Shown here: in pieces, positions 10,668 to 25,100 of the stretch | Numbering within the stretch: the stretch's first letter is position 1 | How the letters are laid out: each line of letters opens with the position of its first letter | Origin: Chamaecrista fasciculata | Lineage: Eukaryota > Streptophyta > Magnoliopsida > Fabales > Fabaceae | Direction: 5' to 3' | Assembly (NCBI GenBank): GCA_003254925.1 | Contig: QANZ01029560.1 | Coordinates: forward strand, 210,159 to 274,158 | Length of the DNA stretch: 64,000 nucleotides | Notes under the pieces: generated by a model | Databases searched by the model: none | Told to the model about the DNA's origin: nothing | Seen by the model: the letters and a program-made list of their open reading frames with translations, nothing else | Position numbers and translations under genes: made by a program

Positions 10668-13600
10668 GGACGTACAAGAGATAGTCGAGAAGCTCTCATC
10701 TGATAAAGCCAAAGCTCGCGAAGTAACCTCATTTCCTTCGTTAACTCTAAATCCGTATTTATTTGTTAAATGGAAACATCTCGATATGAAATTACTCAGT
10801 CCCTGAAGCTATAGGACTTTCTGAATCGGCTATCATGGACGGAAGTTTTCGTCGTCCCTGTTGAGGAAGCGCATATTAAAACTGAAAATTCTAAGTCATT
10901 TTCGTCCTTCTTAGTGTTTCAGGGAGCTTCGAGTATAAATGTCGCTAGTTTTAGTTCGACAACAAACTTTCTAAGGAATAGTTGCGTTTAATATGACCAG
11001 AAAGAGGTGAAAGGTTCCGCTGAGATAAATACAGTTGTTCTTTCTCACTATACACTGCTAACAATCTGAAGTTGCATCTAAAAATTTAAATATTTTGGGG
11101 CAAGTAATCCAGGGGAAAGTCGAACTATGCTCTATATATGTTTCTCCTACGTGGTTGAGTGTTTGATTTCAAAAAGATAACAGCGCCGAAAGCTGAAGTA
11201 CCTTAAAACTAGAAGTTGATTCGGCTCACTCAAGCAATGCTAAATGCTTTAAAATGCCAATCAAAAACTAAAATTTGCCTTCCTTGGAAAACAGCTACTC
11301 TTACCGTGATTGTAATTTTGCTATATTGATCAGATGGTCTAATCACTAATGATTCTGCATTAGAGTTTTAACATGTGCTGCATTGTTGTATATTGCCAGG
11401 AAGGGATCAAGTTGTTAAATACTTGGTTAGAAGGAGAACGATCATCTAATTTCTGCAAATTTATTGGACAGAGTACAGCAAAGCTTAGTCCAGATAAAAT
11501 TCCTCATTGTAATGTCATTTTCTTTAAGAAACTTTAGATGCAGTGCCGGGCGCAATACTTTATTAAATCCATATGTGAGTTTATATTATATATGATTATT
11601 TATTTATTGTCAATTTTCATGGTGCAGCTGAAACATGGCCTTTTCTTATATCTTTGCTTATTCAATCTACTTCATCGGAAATTTCCTCAAGTAAGCGGCG
11701 AGTGCCAAAGTTGATATATGCGAAGACTCTTAGAGTTGTTGTGCAACGAGCTGAAGATGCTAAATATTCAGGTCAGTTGGTTTTGTAAATTGTAAAGTCT
11801 AAAATTAAGTGCAATCACAAAAGGGAACCAATCCTGGGAAAGAAGTAAAATTATTGGGTACACATGGTTTACTACTCAATTTGGGCCCTTGACTACTATA
11901 TGAAAAAAAGGTTAATTTGACATTTTTACAATCCAGTATTTGTCAGTTTAACTGCCTATTTTTACTGTTCTGAAGCACAAACTCAGCGGTACACCATATC
12001 ATAAACCTTTGTCAGTTTGTCCCCAAATATTGTGCCAGGTTCCAGTTCCTAGTATTTCCACTGAATAAAGTGATCTTTCCCCATTGATGCTTTTGATGCC
12101 CTTTCTTTTAAATCTGTTATTCATCTCATCCAACTTCCTAATAGGTTTAACTTCACTGCTGGGACAAATTTTTGCCCAAGTATAATTTTTCTTGTTTGAT
12201 TGCGGAGCTTTATAGGGTGATATAAATGATCTATTACCAGTGTCATTTGATGGGTGTCCTTGTGTTTTGGAAGGTTCAAAATGATGAGATAGGATTGATT
12301 TCTCCTGAAAATTACAAGGATTTATTCTTTATGATAAAATTTGATCATCTTTCTTTTGCTCTTTTTTTTTGGGCAAGTTGTTCATTCATAAATGAAATGA
12401 AAAGGGTGAGAAATCTTCTAATTAAATTTATTTTATGAACCCTTCTCTCTCCATTAATTCCCTGCCTCTTCGTTTTGTGTCAGGTAAAATGCTGCCCTTA
12501 TCATCTGTGGTTAAACCACTTTTTAATCATGTTTGGGATGTCTTGAGCAATGTTCCAAGCTTTCAGTCGGAGTATGGCATTATACTTCGGCATCTATTGG
12601 CTGTCAGGGATTATAGTTTCCAGATGAGGAAGCGCATTTACAGAAGTAAGTATTTTTTCTAAAAACTGGGCTTGCTGTTTCTCCTATGTCTCAATGACTA
12701 CTTCTTTCTTATTCTTCTTACCTTCAAATTTTTATCAATTTCCTTGGCAAGGCTTGGTGCTTCTTTACATTGAGAAAATCGAAACAAGCTTGGATGAGAC
12801 TAATGTTCATTGTAATTCCAAGGAGGAGGTTTTTCGATACATCCTGACACTTAATTCACTTCTTGAAAATCCTCCTGGTGACTACCCTGACAATCTTAGA
12901 GAATACCTCATCAAAGGGCTTGTCAGGATATGTTCATTTATTAGGTATATTTCAGTGATTCAAATGTGTTTTCATTTTCCTGGAACTGGACTATGTATAC
13001 TTTGTTGTTCTTCTTGCTTTATTTAGGGATGAGGGAAAGATTTCACGCAAGCTTCTTGAGTGCATAAATGCATATTTGTTAAATGATGGTCCAAATTTGG
13101 GCTGTCAGTTGTTGGAGATCCATAAGGCCTTGCAGCAGTTTGTGTTCCGCTGTTGGCTGACAACACATGATCGAGTTCTTAAGGTCTCTTAAAATAGTGT
13201 GTTTTAAGCTAATACTTTACTTTAGATTGTACCTGTAATGTTTGATAATTTCTGTTGATACTTCTGTTGCAGGATGCTCTTATTTTCTATGCACGGTTAC
13301 AGTTAAATCTATTTAGGGGTGCTGCTGATGGATGTTTATTGGTAGAACAACTTTTGGATGTGGTTTGTAAGGATCTTGATCAAGGTAGTATGGCTACTTC
13401 TACTATGCAGAGGTGAGTGTTTCTATTACTTATGCACTTAACTGATTTAATGATGATATTGATGTTCAAACTATTCATGTGATCTAATGATCGTTCTAAC
13501 CAGGGGTGATGGAAATAAAGATGATAGATTTGGAGCTTTGAGTAGCTCACACTGTGGATTGGTGGAACTTGCGGCAGTTCTATTTTATAGGGTAGTTACT

Positions 13601-16071
13601 AGAATCACAGCAGACAGTTCTTGGAAACAGAAGCTCTGTACTTCTTCTACTGTTATGATTACCAATTGTTAATATGATTACTTTTCAGGCGTGCCTTAAT
13701 ACAACCAGAGCCCCATTATCTGAAAAACGGGTTAAAACGGAGTCTGCTGCTGTGCTCCTAAGGGAGGCACTCATACATGGTAAATGGTTATGGTGAGTTC
13801 TAAACTAATTTAATAGTTTCATCCTAAAAGCCATTTTTTTTGTTTGCCATATATACATATATACATTTGAGAGGGTGAGCCTTGGCGCAATGGTAAGGTT
13901 GTTGCCTGGTGACCAAGAGGTGACGGGTTCAAATCCTGGAAATAGCCTCTCTGCAAAGCAGGGATAAGGCTGCGTCCTCCCCAGACCCCACCTAAGTGGG
14001 AGCCTCGTGCACTGGGCTGCCCTTTTATATACATATATACATTAATTTCCATTTAGAAAAATTCTATCTTAGTACACATAACCACTAACTCACTATATTT
14101 ATACTATTGGTTTTGAGGCTTTGTAATAGCAAAGATCTTGTGACCACTACAGGTGATGAACTTAGTTGATGGGACTGTCTAAATAATTTTCACTATACCA
14201 ACAACTTCACATAAAAAATCTATTTTACAGGAATGCTGCATTTTGTTGTCTCACTCGAAATTACCATTCTCTCATTTGTAAGGATCTTTTTCTATACTGG
14301 TTTGAAGGCATTTGGATGAACTTTGATAGGTAAGTGGTCGTGAGCATGTCACACAAGGAACAATTGCTTTTGTCACCTATTTCATTTTGATACGTAGCAT
14401 CCTTTTATGTCAATTGTATTTCTGAACAAAAGATATCACTGCCTAGAAGAACCTGCTGATGCTTGACTTTTAATTTTGGTGTCACAAACCCCCTTCTATT
14501 AAACATCTTTAAGAGCAATATACTTTTCTGAACTACAAATCACAATTGGCATTCATGAGCGTGATTGTTTCTGAATGTGCAGTCATGCAAATTTTGTTAA
14601 CATTATTTGTGGAGTCATTTTGAGCTAATAGATCTGCATACTTGGTAATTGATATAGTTTAGTCTAATATTTTTTCTTCTGCAATTTGTATTAGAGGTTT
14701 AAGCTTTTGATTGAAGGTGCATCAATAGTTTAATTATAATCTCTAACAGAGACCTTTACTACCTCACTCACCTTTCTTCTCTAGAACTCATTTCTTCAGT
14801 TTCAAACTTGTAAGGGGCCTAAATTATCGAGGAATTTTTGTTAGATGAGATTGGGTGCTTCGTTCGCTAGGTGAGTAGTTTTTTAAACTGTCTTCTTGGT
14901 TTCCTTACTCACAGTCTAAACAGACAAATCCCTTCTTGAGAACCTCCTTTGGAAATCCATACATCCTTTCAAGTATAAATTTCTCATCTGGACAACCATT
15001 CTTGACAAGATTCTTCTCAGCCCTTAGATACGATTCGAGATTGTCATTTTGGGTGTCTCCTTCGTAGATATTTGAGGTCATATAAAGAGGCTTGACATAT
15101 TGATGTCCTTATGTATCTTTTCTCTTTTTCTTTGCATATTTTTTTGAAGGATGATTTCTTGTCTTTTACTTTTTTTTTTCTACCCTTTTTCTCCTCTCTG
15201 ATTATATGTCTTTTCACCAAAAAAAATAGTGGCTTGTTATGGTAGATGATTGATGTTTGAGAAGTTGCTGGTTTTGAAATGCATGTTTTCTTTGAACACT
15301 ATTGTACTGTTAGAGATTATAATACAACAATTCATGGGCCTTCACTTACAGCTTAAGCTTTTGAGTTGAGTTAGTCTTTGACATGGTGATTAAGATTTCA
15401 ATCATCGCTGCTCCCCTTTCTTTTAATTAAAAAAAAATGTTCCAGCACAATAATGATGGGTCCATACTTTGTTCACACTTCGAGCCTAAAGGGCTTTAGT
15501 AAGAGGGGGTGTGCAAATTATGATAGAACTACTCATGTACCTTCACTTAACACAGTTAAGCTTTTGCATTGAATTGATCCTTGACATGTACAATTTACAT
15601 AGTTTGAGTTGAATATCTTTATGGATGCATAAGATGTTATTTATGGTAAAGAGTTTTCATTATGACAATTGGATTTACATAGTTGAGATATTATTGCAGA
15701 ATCCTGAATTCTGCAAATCTGGAGCGTGCTTATGATGGTTTGTTGTGGACTCTACGGTATGCTCCTGTTAATGACAATAAATGTTCTCTTTGCAATATCT
15801 TGTCTCAGGTCATGTGCATGATTGTAAGACAGTGTGCTGCTTATGTACTTTAGTTCTTGAAGCTATTTCTCTTCTTTTCATAGTATATTTTACATGCGTA
15901 ATTGTGATTTATTTGACTTTGTACTATAAACTGTGGCTAGCCTTTGAATATTGTGATCTTAGTGTCTGTTTTTCGGCTTCTTAAGGAGTTTGCAAGGACT
16001 TTCTTCAGTCTTGTTGCATCCTAATAAAATGATGGAGATGTCATCAATGCCATCTTCTACCTTGGATGAGG

Positions 16072-16104
<33 letters not shown>

Positions 16105-19100
16105 CTGTTCTTTATGCAGGCTAAATTGAAAATCTCAGTTTCTATTATTTATGCAAAAGCAATAGTTTTCTTTTCTAGTTAAAATTGATTATGAGAGGTA
16201 AATATGATTATTGATTTATTTTTTCATTGAATGGGGTGTGTTGTGAATATTTGTATTAATTAGGACCATGATAAGTGAGAGAAATTGTGTTGTTTTATTC
16301 ATGAAAATGATAGGGTATTTATACAAGAGTTTTCAATCTATTCTAGGAAACAAGATAAATGAGAATAAGTATTCAGCTACAATCAATCCCTAATTGCTAT
16401 CCAATCAATTCCTAATTGATATCCTAATTAATACAAATATTCACAACAGGGTGGACACATTCCTTATGGTACAAGCTATTTTGGGTCCTTGATTGGTCAG
16501 TTTATGTACTGCTAATTTGTTATTGCTATTGTGATTAGGCATATGTATTATTTTCCCTTCTTATCGACATTTCTTTCTTCAAAAGAATGAGAGGAAATGG
16601 GAACAAATACTGTATATTTCAACCTTTTGATGCTCTAAGATATATATATATATATTTTGTGAACCCCCTGAATTTAGTGATGAAGCAATGAATAGAATCC
16701 TTACTGAAGAAAATGGGGCTGTAATAGTTCTGTAGGGACAGGATTGTTGGTCCTATTTATCTGATTTATGGTAATTAAAATATCTCAATATTCTTTCATC
16801 TAAATGAGAGTGACTAAGATGAGAATGCTTCGATGGACGTGTGGCCATACTATAAAAGACAAGTTCAGGAATGAGATCATTAGAGAGGAAGTTGGAGTAG
16901 CACCCATCGTAGAGAAATTGGTTGAAACACGCCTTAGGTGGTTCGGGTATGTACAAAGAAGACCTATGGAGGCCCCGGTACGCATAGTTGACAAAATGGT
17001 TGATTATCCTACAACCCAGGGAAGGGAAAGACCAAAGAAAGCTATCCACAAAATTATCCGGAAAGATTTGTCTATCAATAATCTAACGGTTAACATGTGC
17101 AAGGATAGAACGCGTTGGCGTCGGTTGATCCATATAGCCGACCCCACCTAGTGGGAAGAGGCTTGGTTGTTGTTGTTGTTGTTGTTGTCTTTCTTTCATC
17201 TAAATCCAAAAGACTCAGTTTAAGAAAAAATGACTTCATAGTCACTTGAACTTTGATAGTCAGATTCGGTAACACTACTGAAGAAATAGGGGATGGAAAA
17301 ACCCAGCAGAGACAATAATTTTTGTCCTATATATCTCATTTATGCTGATTGAAATCTCTGAAAAAGCTTTCATCAAAATCCATAGGTTTGATTGAAAAAT
17401 TATGTCTAACTTTGTAGTCACTGAAGTCACCTAGAGTCCTCAACACTCACACCTACTTAAGAAAATTACCCTATTGTTATATTGATGACTCTATCTGTAT
17501 TGGTATTTGCTTGATGCTTTAACTTGGTTGGATCAATTTATGCAGTTCATTAATGGTTGGCAACAAATATGGAGCACTGTAGTACATGGGTTGCCAATAT
17601 ATAGCAACATAAGTACTATTGTAAGTTTATCTTGGATATTTGATGTTTACTGCAGAAGCTTTTTCTTTCATTGGTTCTTGTATAAGTTTCCGTTTAAATT
17701 GTGATTCATTAGATACATTACTATTCATGCAGGTGGATGCTGCTTTGGTGCTTCTTGGTAACATCACCTCAAATGTGGGTATAGGTTTTACATAATTGAG
17801 CATGCCTTTAGTGTAAACTCTTATGTTTTATGCTTCTATCCAGGATCTAATAAATGCAAGTGTGATACCTCAAGATGTTTGGGATCTTCAAATATTTAAA
17901 AGACCTCCATCGATGTAAGTTAGTTTCACTTGATATATATCTATGTAAAGTATAAATTTGAAGATTGTTACTTAAGAAGTAGTTTAAATTACTTTATTGG
18001 TCCTTAATCCATATAGTTTTTCTCAGATTGGACATGTTTAGAAATCTAGGAATTATTAAGAATTATCTTATTTCTTATTTTATCATTATCTTTTTAGGTT
18101 AGGAATTATCTTATTGTTATCTTTTAGGATTAGAATCTTATTTGTTATTATCTTATTCAAGTAGATTTAGGATGATTAGGAATATTTCTCTCGTATTTAA
18201 GTTGTTGTAAACCTTTTTGTTTAGAGTGACTCATAATAAGAATTTTGCTACCTGATTCTTCAACATGGTGTCAGAGCCTGGTTGACTCTTTATTATTCGT
18301 CCTTCACAAACTCCCTTACTTCACTCCCATAATATTGTCATTCTTCGTTCCATCGTTCTTTGTCCTTCATTGTTCTTCGTAGATACACCTTGTCCCCAAC
18401 TGCTGTTTACTTACCGTAGCCTTCATCAACCACGTCCTTTATAGACCAAATCTAATTGACCAATCGTGTTCTCCCATCCTTCATCAACGAGCTGTAGCAG
18501 AAAATAACCATTCTTAATTGATGACATTTACTCAAGTTTCGATTTGTCCTTTCATCGACAACCCATTCGTGTCTCTAACTTGTCCTTAATTGACAAAATT
18601 CAGTGGCCAATTTTCTTTGTTCGTCCTTAATTGACTACTCCCATTCTCAGTCCGTCCTTAGTTGATGGTACTCACAAAATTTCATTGTCCTTAATTGACA
18701 ATACCTTCTCCAACGCTGTCGTTTTTAATTGACGAATAAATACTTTTTGCTTCGTTGACAACTGTCATTCAGTCGTCCTTAATTGATGAAATCTTGTCCT
18801 TCACTAACAAGTTGACCTTCGGCCTCCATAGCCATTGTCACACCCAAGGTTGAGAAATCTAGGAATTATTAAGAATTATCTTGTTTCTTATTTTATCATT
18901 ATCTTTTAGGTTTAGAATTATCTTATTATTATCTTTTAGGATTAGAATCTTATTTATGTTATTATCTTTTTCAAGTAGATTTAGGATGATTAGGAATATT
19001 TCTCTCATTTAAGTCGTTGTAAAGCTTTTTGTTCAGAGTGAATCATAATAAGAATTTTTCCTCCTAATTCTTCAACAGTTTCCTATAGTTTACAAGTCTA

Positions 19101-22100
19101 CAATCAGGTCCTTGTAGTTTTAAAAAAAATTAATTTTGTCACTGCCATTAATATGCTGTTAAATAAAGCTAATGTTGACAAAATTTATACTTGATTTATA
19201 CCAATTCACCCATGCCACTTAACGTAGGTGGAATCATTGTTTTTTTTTGTTTTTTTGTTTTTTATAAGTGTGCTGGTTTGGGAGGAATAAAAGGCATAAA
19301 AGACTTTGGCAATGCCTTTATAACATTTTTTATTTTTTTATCTTTTTAAATTTGTTGCGTTTTTATATGATTTCTGTATTCATTTTTAGTTATTGATTTA
19401 CTTTATATGCAGGTCGACCTTGTATTTCTTTATATGTTACTTTACAAGGAGGAATTCTCATGTAAGTTGTCTAAGAAAAACCATATATTTTTTTTCATTT
19501 GTTTACTTATATGCAATTATATCCAATTATTGTTTTCTTGAGTTTGTGATATGTAGTTGTAATTCTTATGAAGGAGTAGAAGATTTATTGTATACTTTCT
19601 TTGTATGTTGTAACAGTTCTATTCTATTAGGCTGCTTTTGGTATGCTGTGATTCTATCCCGCTATCTTAGATTTATTGTAAATATTAAATGGTTGTTTCT
19701 GAGTGTAGAGAAACAAAGAAATACTCTAAGTGGGAGTAACAGGCTTACCCAGCCATTAAATCTGTATTTCTGTTATTAGTTATTAATTAGGTTTAGTACA
19801 AAGGATGGTACATATAATACAAGCCCAAGTCCACTTATCCTTAACACACTTTATTCAGCCTAGCCAACATTCCACACTATTCTAATAGACTAATACAAAC
19901 AAGTACTTATATATGCTGATTCAATTTTAATGCGTTTACTAGGGGAGAAAAAAAACTGAAAAATACATATGACTATGCTGAGCCAGTCATTTTTTCCATC
20001 TCCATGTGCAGGTTGACCTACGGGACATTTTGCATGTAAGGAAGAACCTTTTGAGAGCAGCTTTGAGTCATCTTAGCTGGAAGGTATGATTGCTAGAAAT
20101 TACCATACAAAGTACTGTGAGGATAACCTCTATGTTTTATCTATGAGGTTCTTCATAGGGCTCTTTTAGAGGAGTATCCCTCGTGGATCTCCAAAGGGAT
20201 TGGAGTTAGATTTCTTGTTTTTCATTTATTTTATTTTTATGTTGAAGATGATCTCTTATATTTCTTCGCTTGTCTTAATAAAATTCCTTTTCCATCTAAT
20301 AATTATTATGCAAATTACTGTAGTTTTTTCAGTTATCAATCAAACAATATATTGGCACCACCCAAAACCTTGGATGCATATCATACTCTTGCTCAGATGG
20401 TACTTATCTGTTCTATCTTATTATTTAATTCAGGGATCTTCAACATTGAACGAACAGATGGTCTTGTTGCTCCCAACTGCTGTGTATGCTCTTTGTACTG
20501 GTTATGCTCCTTTTACTCGATGCTTTAAAGAATTTCCTCTATTGTACAGCTCTTTGGATATCACTGAGGCTCTAGATGACTGTCATAAGGTAGAGTTTAT
20601 TCATTCCTGCATATGACTTATGATTTTATCTGTTGTTTTACTCAGATTTTTTAAGAAACTGAATTTTGATATTGATTTGTAGATAGACAACTCCAAACAT
20701 CAACGTGTGCATGATTTTTTGGATTGCTCTGTTGAAGCTTTGACAAAGATTGGCAAGGGTTCTCAAGTTGAGGTGCTAGTCTGCAGTTATAGAAGGTCTT
20801 ATATGTTATTATTTCTGAATTTGATTAAGCCAGTTGTCCATTTTCAGGTTTTCCAATTGCAAAGCAACCCACAGCTACACCTTCCCAGGGAAATAAGTGA
20901 TCAGCTACTGCTTGAAATGGAGACCTCCATTCTTGATTTTATAGTGGAAGAGGAGATCAAGGAAAGACAATTACCTCATATTTTTTTCATTTGTTCTCTC
21001 CTGTCAAACTTACTCTATGGTTCATTTTCGACAAGGTAGTCACATTACAGTCATCTTCTGTTTACTTCACCATAATTTTTGGCTTAAAGTTCTTGTCTAT
21101 GTCTTTGTAAAAGGGACATGGACTGCCTGATCATATTCTTCTTAATGTTCATTGTTTCATGGTAATGGCTCTGTGGCTCTTTGTTATCAGTATTCTAACA
21201 TGATGTCCTGGGTTAAGCCTGAAATGAATATGTTGAGTAAGGTCTTCTGTTGGGGAATGGAATTTACATGAATTTGAGGGTTAAATTTTGGGAGGTCGCT
21301 TCTGTCTTTTTGCTTTAGACTCCTTGGATGCAATATACTATTTTCTTTACAACCTAGAAGCCCCTGTATGGACTTGCTGTATTACTTTTTTTTTCTTTTT
21401 CGAGTCACTGATTTGTTGTTCAAATTGTCAACTTGTAGCTTAAGAGTTCAAACATCCTATATCTGGTCTGTGAACATTTTTTTTACTATGTAACATGCCT
21501 TATAATTAAGAGTTTGGTTTTACAGTTCTAGTGTTTTGACATTTGATTTATTGAATTATGTCATATATGTAAGCACTAACATAATATGTTTTAAACTTGA
21601 CAATGTCATCTCACCTGATTTTCACCATCATTTTTCTTTTTTTTTTGTTAATTTATTAATAGTGTCTTCTGTCCCTTTCAGGAACATAAATGTTACATTT
21701 CTCTCCAAATTAAGCCAATTCTTGTTGCTGATGCTTGATTATGCTGTTAGACGCATTCAACAAGACAATGATCTCCGGTTTCTCAGTTGCTTAAGTTATG
21801 ATTCTAGTTGTGATGAAGCAAGCCCTATTAATGCTTCTATTCGGAGTTTCCTTTCTTCTCCTATATTTGATAAATCGAGACATCAAAATGCATTGGAGTC
21901 TGTTCGATTTACTGAGGTAATCCAATCTGTGGAGAGGCTCTTGAGAGCATTTGTTAAATCCTATGAAGATTATTCTCAATGTGTAATTAGCCTTCAGTCT
22001 GGGATATTTGTGCAAGATGGAGGTGCAAATGATAGTATTCAAAGTTCTTGGCCACATGAAAGCAGCAAAAGTAGGATTTTGGATGCAGAACTGGATGTTA

Positions 22101-25100
22101 ATGATGATTCAGGAGATGTGGATATTTTAACTGTTGGGAAAAATATAGGCAACGGTGTTTCATTTTCTGCAGAAAAACGAAAAATGGGCTTGCTAGCACT
22201 TATTACATGTTTTTTCTCTGTTTCACAAGTTATTACGTGGGATGCACTGTTCAGTTTATTAGAGAAAGAATCTGATCCCAAGGTGAACGATATCACAGTT
22301 TCTTAATGTTCAGCAATTCATTAATTCAGTTTTTATATTTTCTTATTGAATGCTTTCTTTCCTTCTTTTGTTATGATTTAAAACTTATTGTCAAATTTAG
22401 GTGAGAGGAAAAATGTTGTACTATCTTTGTCAGCATCCACGTTGGTCATCTTGTGCAAAGTTTATAGAATTGGTATGTGAAAAACTGGATTCTTTAGTTC
22501 AGTAACTTAAATCACAATTTTTATCCAAAGGAATAAAATTCAGTCATAATTGATCACATGCCTCTGATTTCGTGCTTATCTTTTGCAGCTCAATTTAATG
22601 AATGATATGGTTAAAGAGCAAGTTAGAATGAAGCTTGATTGTGGTCATGTACTGGCTGCTACCTGTGTTTTACTATGTACCTTATCATCACTGGATTCAG
22701 CTGGTAAAAATAAATGTGGCCTATATTTGAGTGAAGATGAAACTGAGCAGGTGATTTTTAAGTTCATTGTATGGAAACATGTTTTTATAGACAAGGAATG
22801 ATTGACATTTGCTGCTTTGAGGAATTATATCGTTAAATGAAGTGTTAATTATTCAGAATAAAAAGTTACATGCACTCCAATCCAAGTTAAAGGTAAATTG
22901 GTATTTTCTTGATTCTGAGTGAATTCATGGTGTTAAGAGTTATGAAGGTAGTTAGGAGGTACACTTAATGTAGGTAGTTAGGAAGCTCCTAGTCTTGTAT
23001 ATATATTATACATATTGCATAAGAAATGATATCAGAAAATCATTCATTTTTGTCTTGTTTAACATGGTATCAGAGCTCTCCAATTTCAATGGTTAGGGTT
23101 CACATTGAATTCAAGTTTCTGGGTCACTTCACAGTGACCGTTTGGGTTTGTTTAAGTTTGGGTCAAATTTTAAAGTGGTCATCTTCTCTCACCGCTAGCA
23201 TATTCAGATTCGCCGTCCTCCGTCCGACGAAACCCCAGATTCCGGCAACCTAGGTCGGCGCTTGTAACTCACACGCGCCACTCAAAGTCAAGCGCAGATC
23301 TCACGCGCCGGCGCGTGAGAGCACGTGGAGCTCCGTTTCGACTGCTGATTCCTTCTGCCGCCGTCGAAGGGCTATTTCCGGCGGATTCCGGTCAACACCC
23401 AGAGGTTCCAGCCAATTTTTTTTTTGCTTGGATCTATTGGTTGGTGCCCCATTTCGGTTTGCTGAGTGACTTTGGTGCTAAGTTCAGTGCTTGGCGTTTG
23501 GAGCTTTGTCGAGCCATCATTTGGTTAATTTGAGGTTATTGTTTGGTGTCTCTTCAGCTTGTTTTCCAGAATTTGTGCTTTGTTTGATTGGTGGCAGTTT
23601 TAAGACTTGTTTGTTCTCATTTGGAGTCTTTGTTGAGAAGTTTGTTCTCATTTGTAGTCTTTGCTCAGAAGACTTTCTCGATGGCTAATGAAACTATTTG
23701 TATTTCTGCTCATGAATATGCTCAATTTCTCCAGTATCGGGAGCTAGTAAACTCTCATGTTACAACTATTGCCGATTCAGGTAAATCCACTAAATGCCTA
23801 CTTTCATCATCTTCTAAATGGGTTATTGATTCAGGAGCTACAGATCACATGACAGGTAATCCAAACCTTTTCTCCACCTTCCAACCGTATTCTTCCACTT
23901 CTCATGTTACTTTGGCAGACGGTTCCAATTCTCGTGTCCTTGGTTCTGGAACTGTCAATCCTATCCCCTCACTTTCTTTATCTTCAGTATTGAGTTTACC
24001 CAATTTTTCATTCAATTTGCTTTCGGTTGGTAAACTCACTCGTGCTTTAAACTGTGTCATCTCATTCTTTCCTGACCATTACCTTTTTCAGGATCTTACG
24101 ACAAAACGGATTATTGGTAGAGGACATGAGTCTGGAGGATTATACGTTTTGGAATCGCCACGACCTGTTGCTTGCTCGAGTGTCCTTTCCCCTTTTGATG
24201 TGCATTGTCGTTTAGGTCATCCTTCCCTATCTTCTCTTAAGAAACTTTATCCTCAGTTTAATCACTTATCTGTTTTGGATTGTGAGTCATGTCAGTTTGC
24301 CAAACATCATCGTCTTCCATCTAGTCTAGAGTCAATAAACAGGCTACATCTCCATTTGAGTTAGTCCATTCAGACGTTTGGGGTCCTTGTCCGGTCGTTT
24401 CTAATCAAGGTTTCAAATACTTTGTTACTTTTGTTGATGATTATTCTCGTATTACTTGGTTATATTTTATGAAAAATCGTTCTGAGTTGTTTACTCACTT
24501 TTGTGCCTTCTATTCTGAAATCAAAACTCAGTTCAATGTTTTTGTGCAAACCTTACGGAGTGATAATGCTAAAGAATATTTCTCTGGATCCTTTCAGTCT
24601 TTTATGTCACAAAATGGCATTATTCATCAATCTTCATGTGTTGATACTCCATCTCAAAATGGTGTTGCTGAGCGGAAAAATAGACACTTACTAGAAGTGG
24701 CTCGGGCTCTTTCTTTTTCAAATGAAGGTTCCTAAGCCATTTTGGGTTGATGCCATATCCACAGCTTGTTTTCTTATTAATCGAATGCCCTCGTCTGTTC
24801 TTCATGGTGATATTCCATATACTGTTCTTTTTCCTTCTAAACCTTTGTTTCCTATTGAACCTAGGATATTTGGATGCACATGTTTTGTTCGAGATGTTCG
24901 ACCTCACACTAAACTTGATCCTAAGTCTATTAAATGTGTCTTTCTTGGTTATTGTCGGGTCCAAAAAGGATACCGGTGCTTCTCTCCTGATCTTAATAGG
25001 TACCTTGTTTCTAGAGATGTTACATTTCATGAAAATGTTCATTTCTTTCCTCACTCACCTGTGCATCCCGATGAGGGGGAGGAAGATGGCTTGTTGATTT

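Larger units (their letters stand above)
10648..16070 (+). other. ATM: ATM exons 1-12 (TAN-like motif and start of the helical solenoid)
   Basis: Exons: 10648-10722, 11400-11508, 11628-11771, 12484-12645, 12752-12944, 13027-13183, 13273-13412, 13504-13591, 13689-13792, 14231-14329, 15700-15756, 15986-16070. They encode residues 1-471. [19 protein letters not shown] near residue 18 resembles the TAN motif (LxxxKxxxRxxxxxxL), found in ATM/Tel1 proteins and linked to telomere-length control. The rest is helical repeat sequence. The in-frame ATG two codons on (10654) could also serve as the start. Intron 9 holds an Au SINE. Intron 10 holds LINE- and LTR-like remnants. Introns 1 and 3 hold nothing I recognise. 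Confidence 0.85.
17546..22750 (+). other. ATM: ATM exons 13-23 (helical solenoid)
   Basis: Exons: 17546-17620, 17733-17774, 17844-17914, 19413-19461, 20012-20083, 20434-20589, 20683-20772, 20848-21035, 21682-22282, 22401-22472, 22589-22750. Exon 21 (601 nt) is the largest of the gene and carries a Ser- and Asp-rich stretch ([16 protein letters not shown]). Exon 14 is only 42 nt. I end it at a GTGGGT donor because that keeps phase into DLINASV. Intron 15 contains a TRIM, intron 17 a LINE tail, and the 650-bp intron 20 nothing I recognise. Confidence 0.8.

Noticed and set aside
16753-17049. Minus-strand frames opposite the RTE LINE
   Set aside because: They are shadows of the plus-strand RTE reading frame, which has recognisable motifs, a TTG tail and a target duplication.
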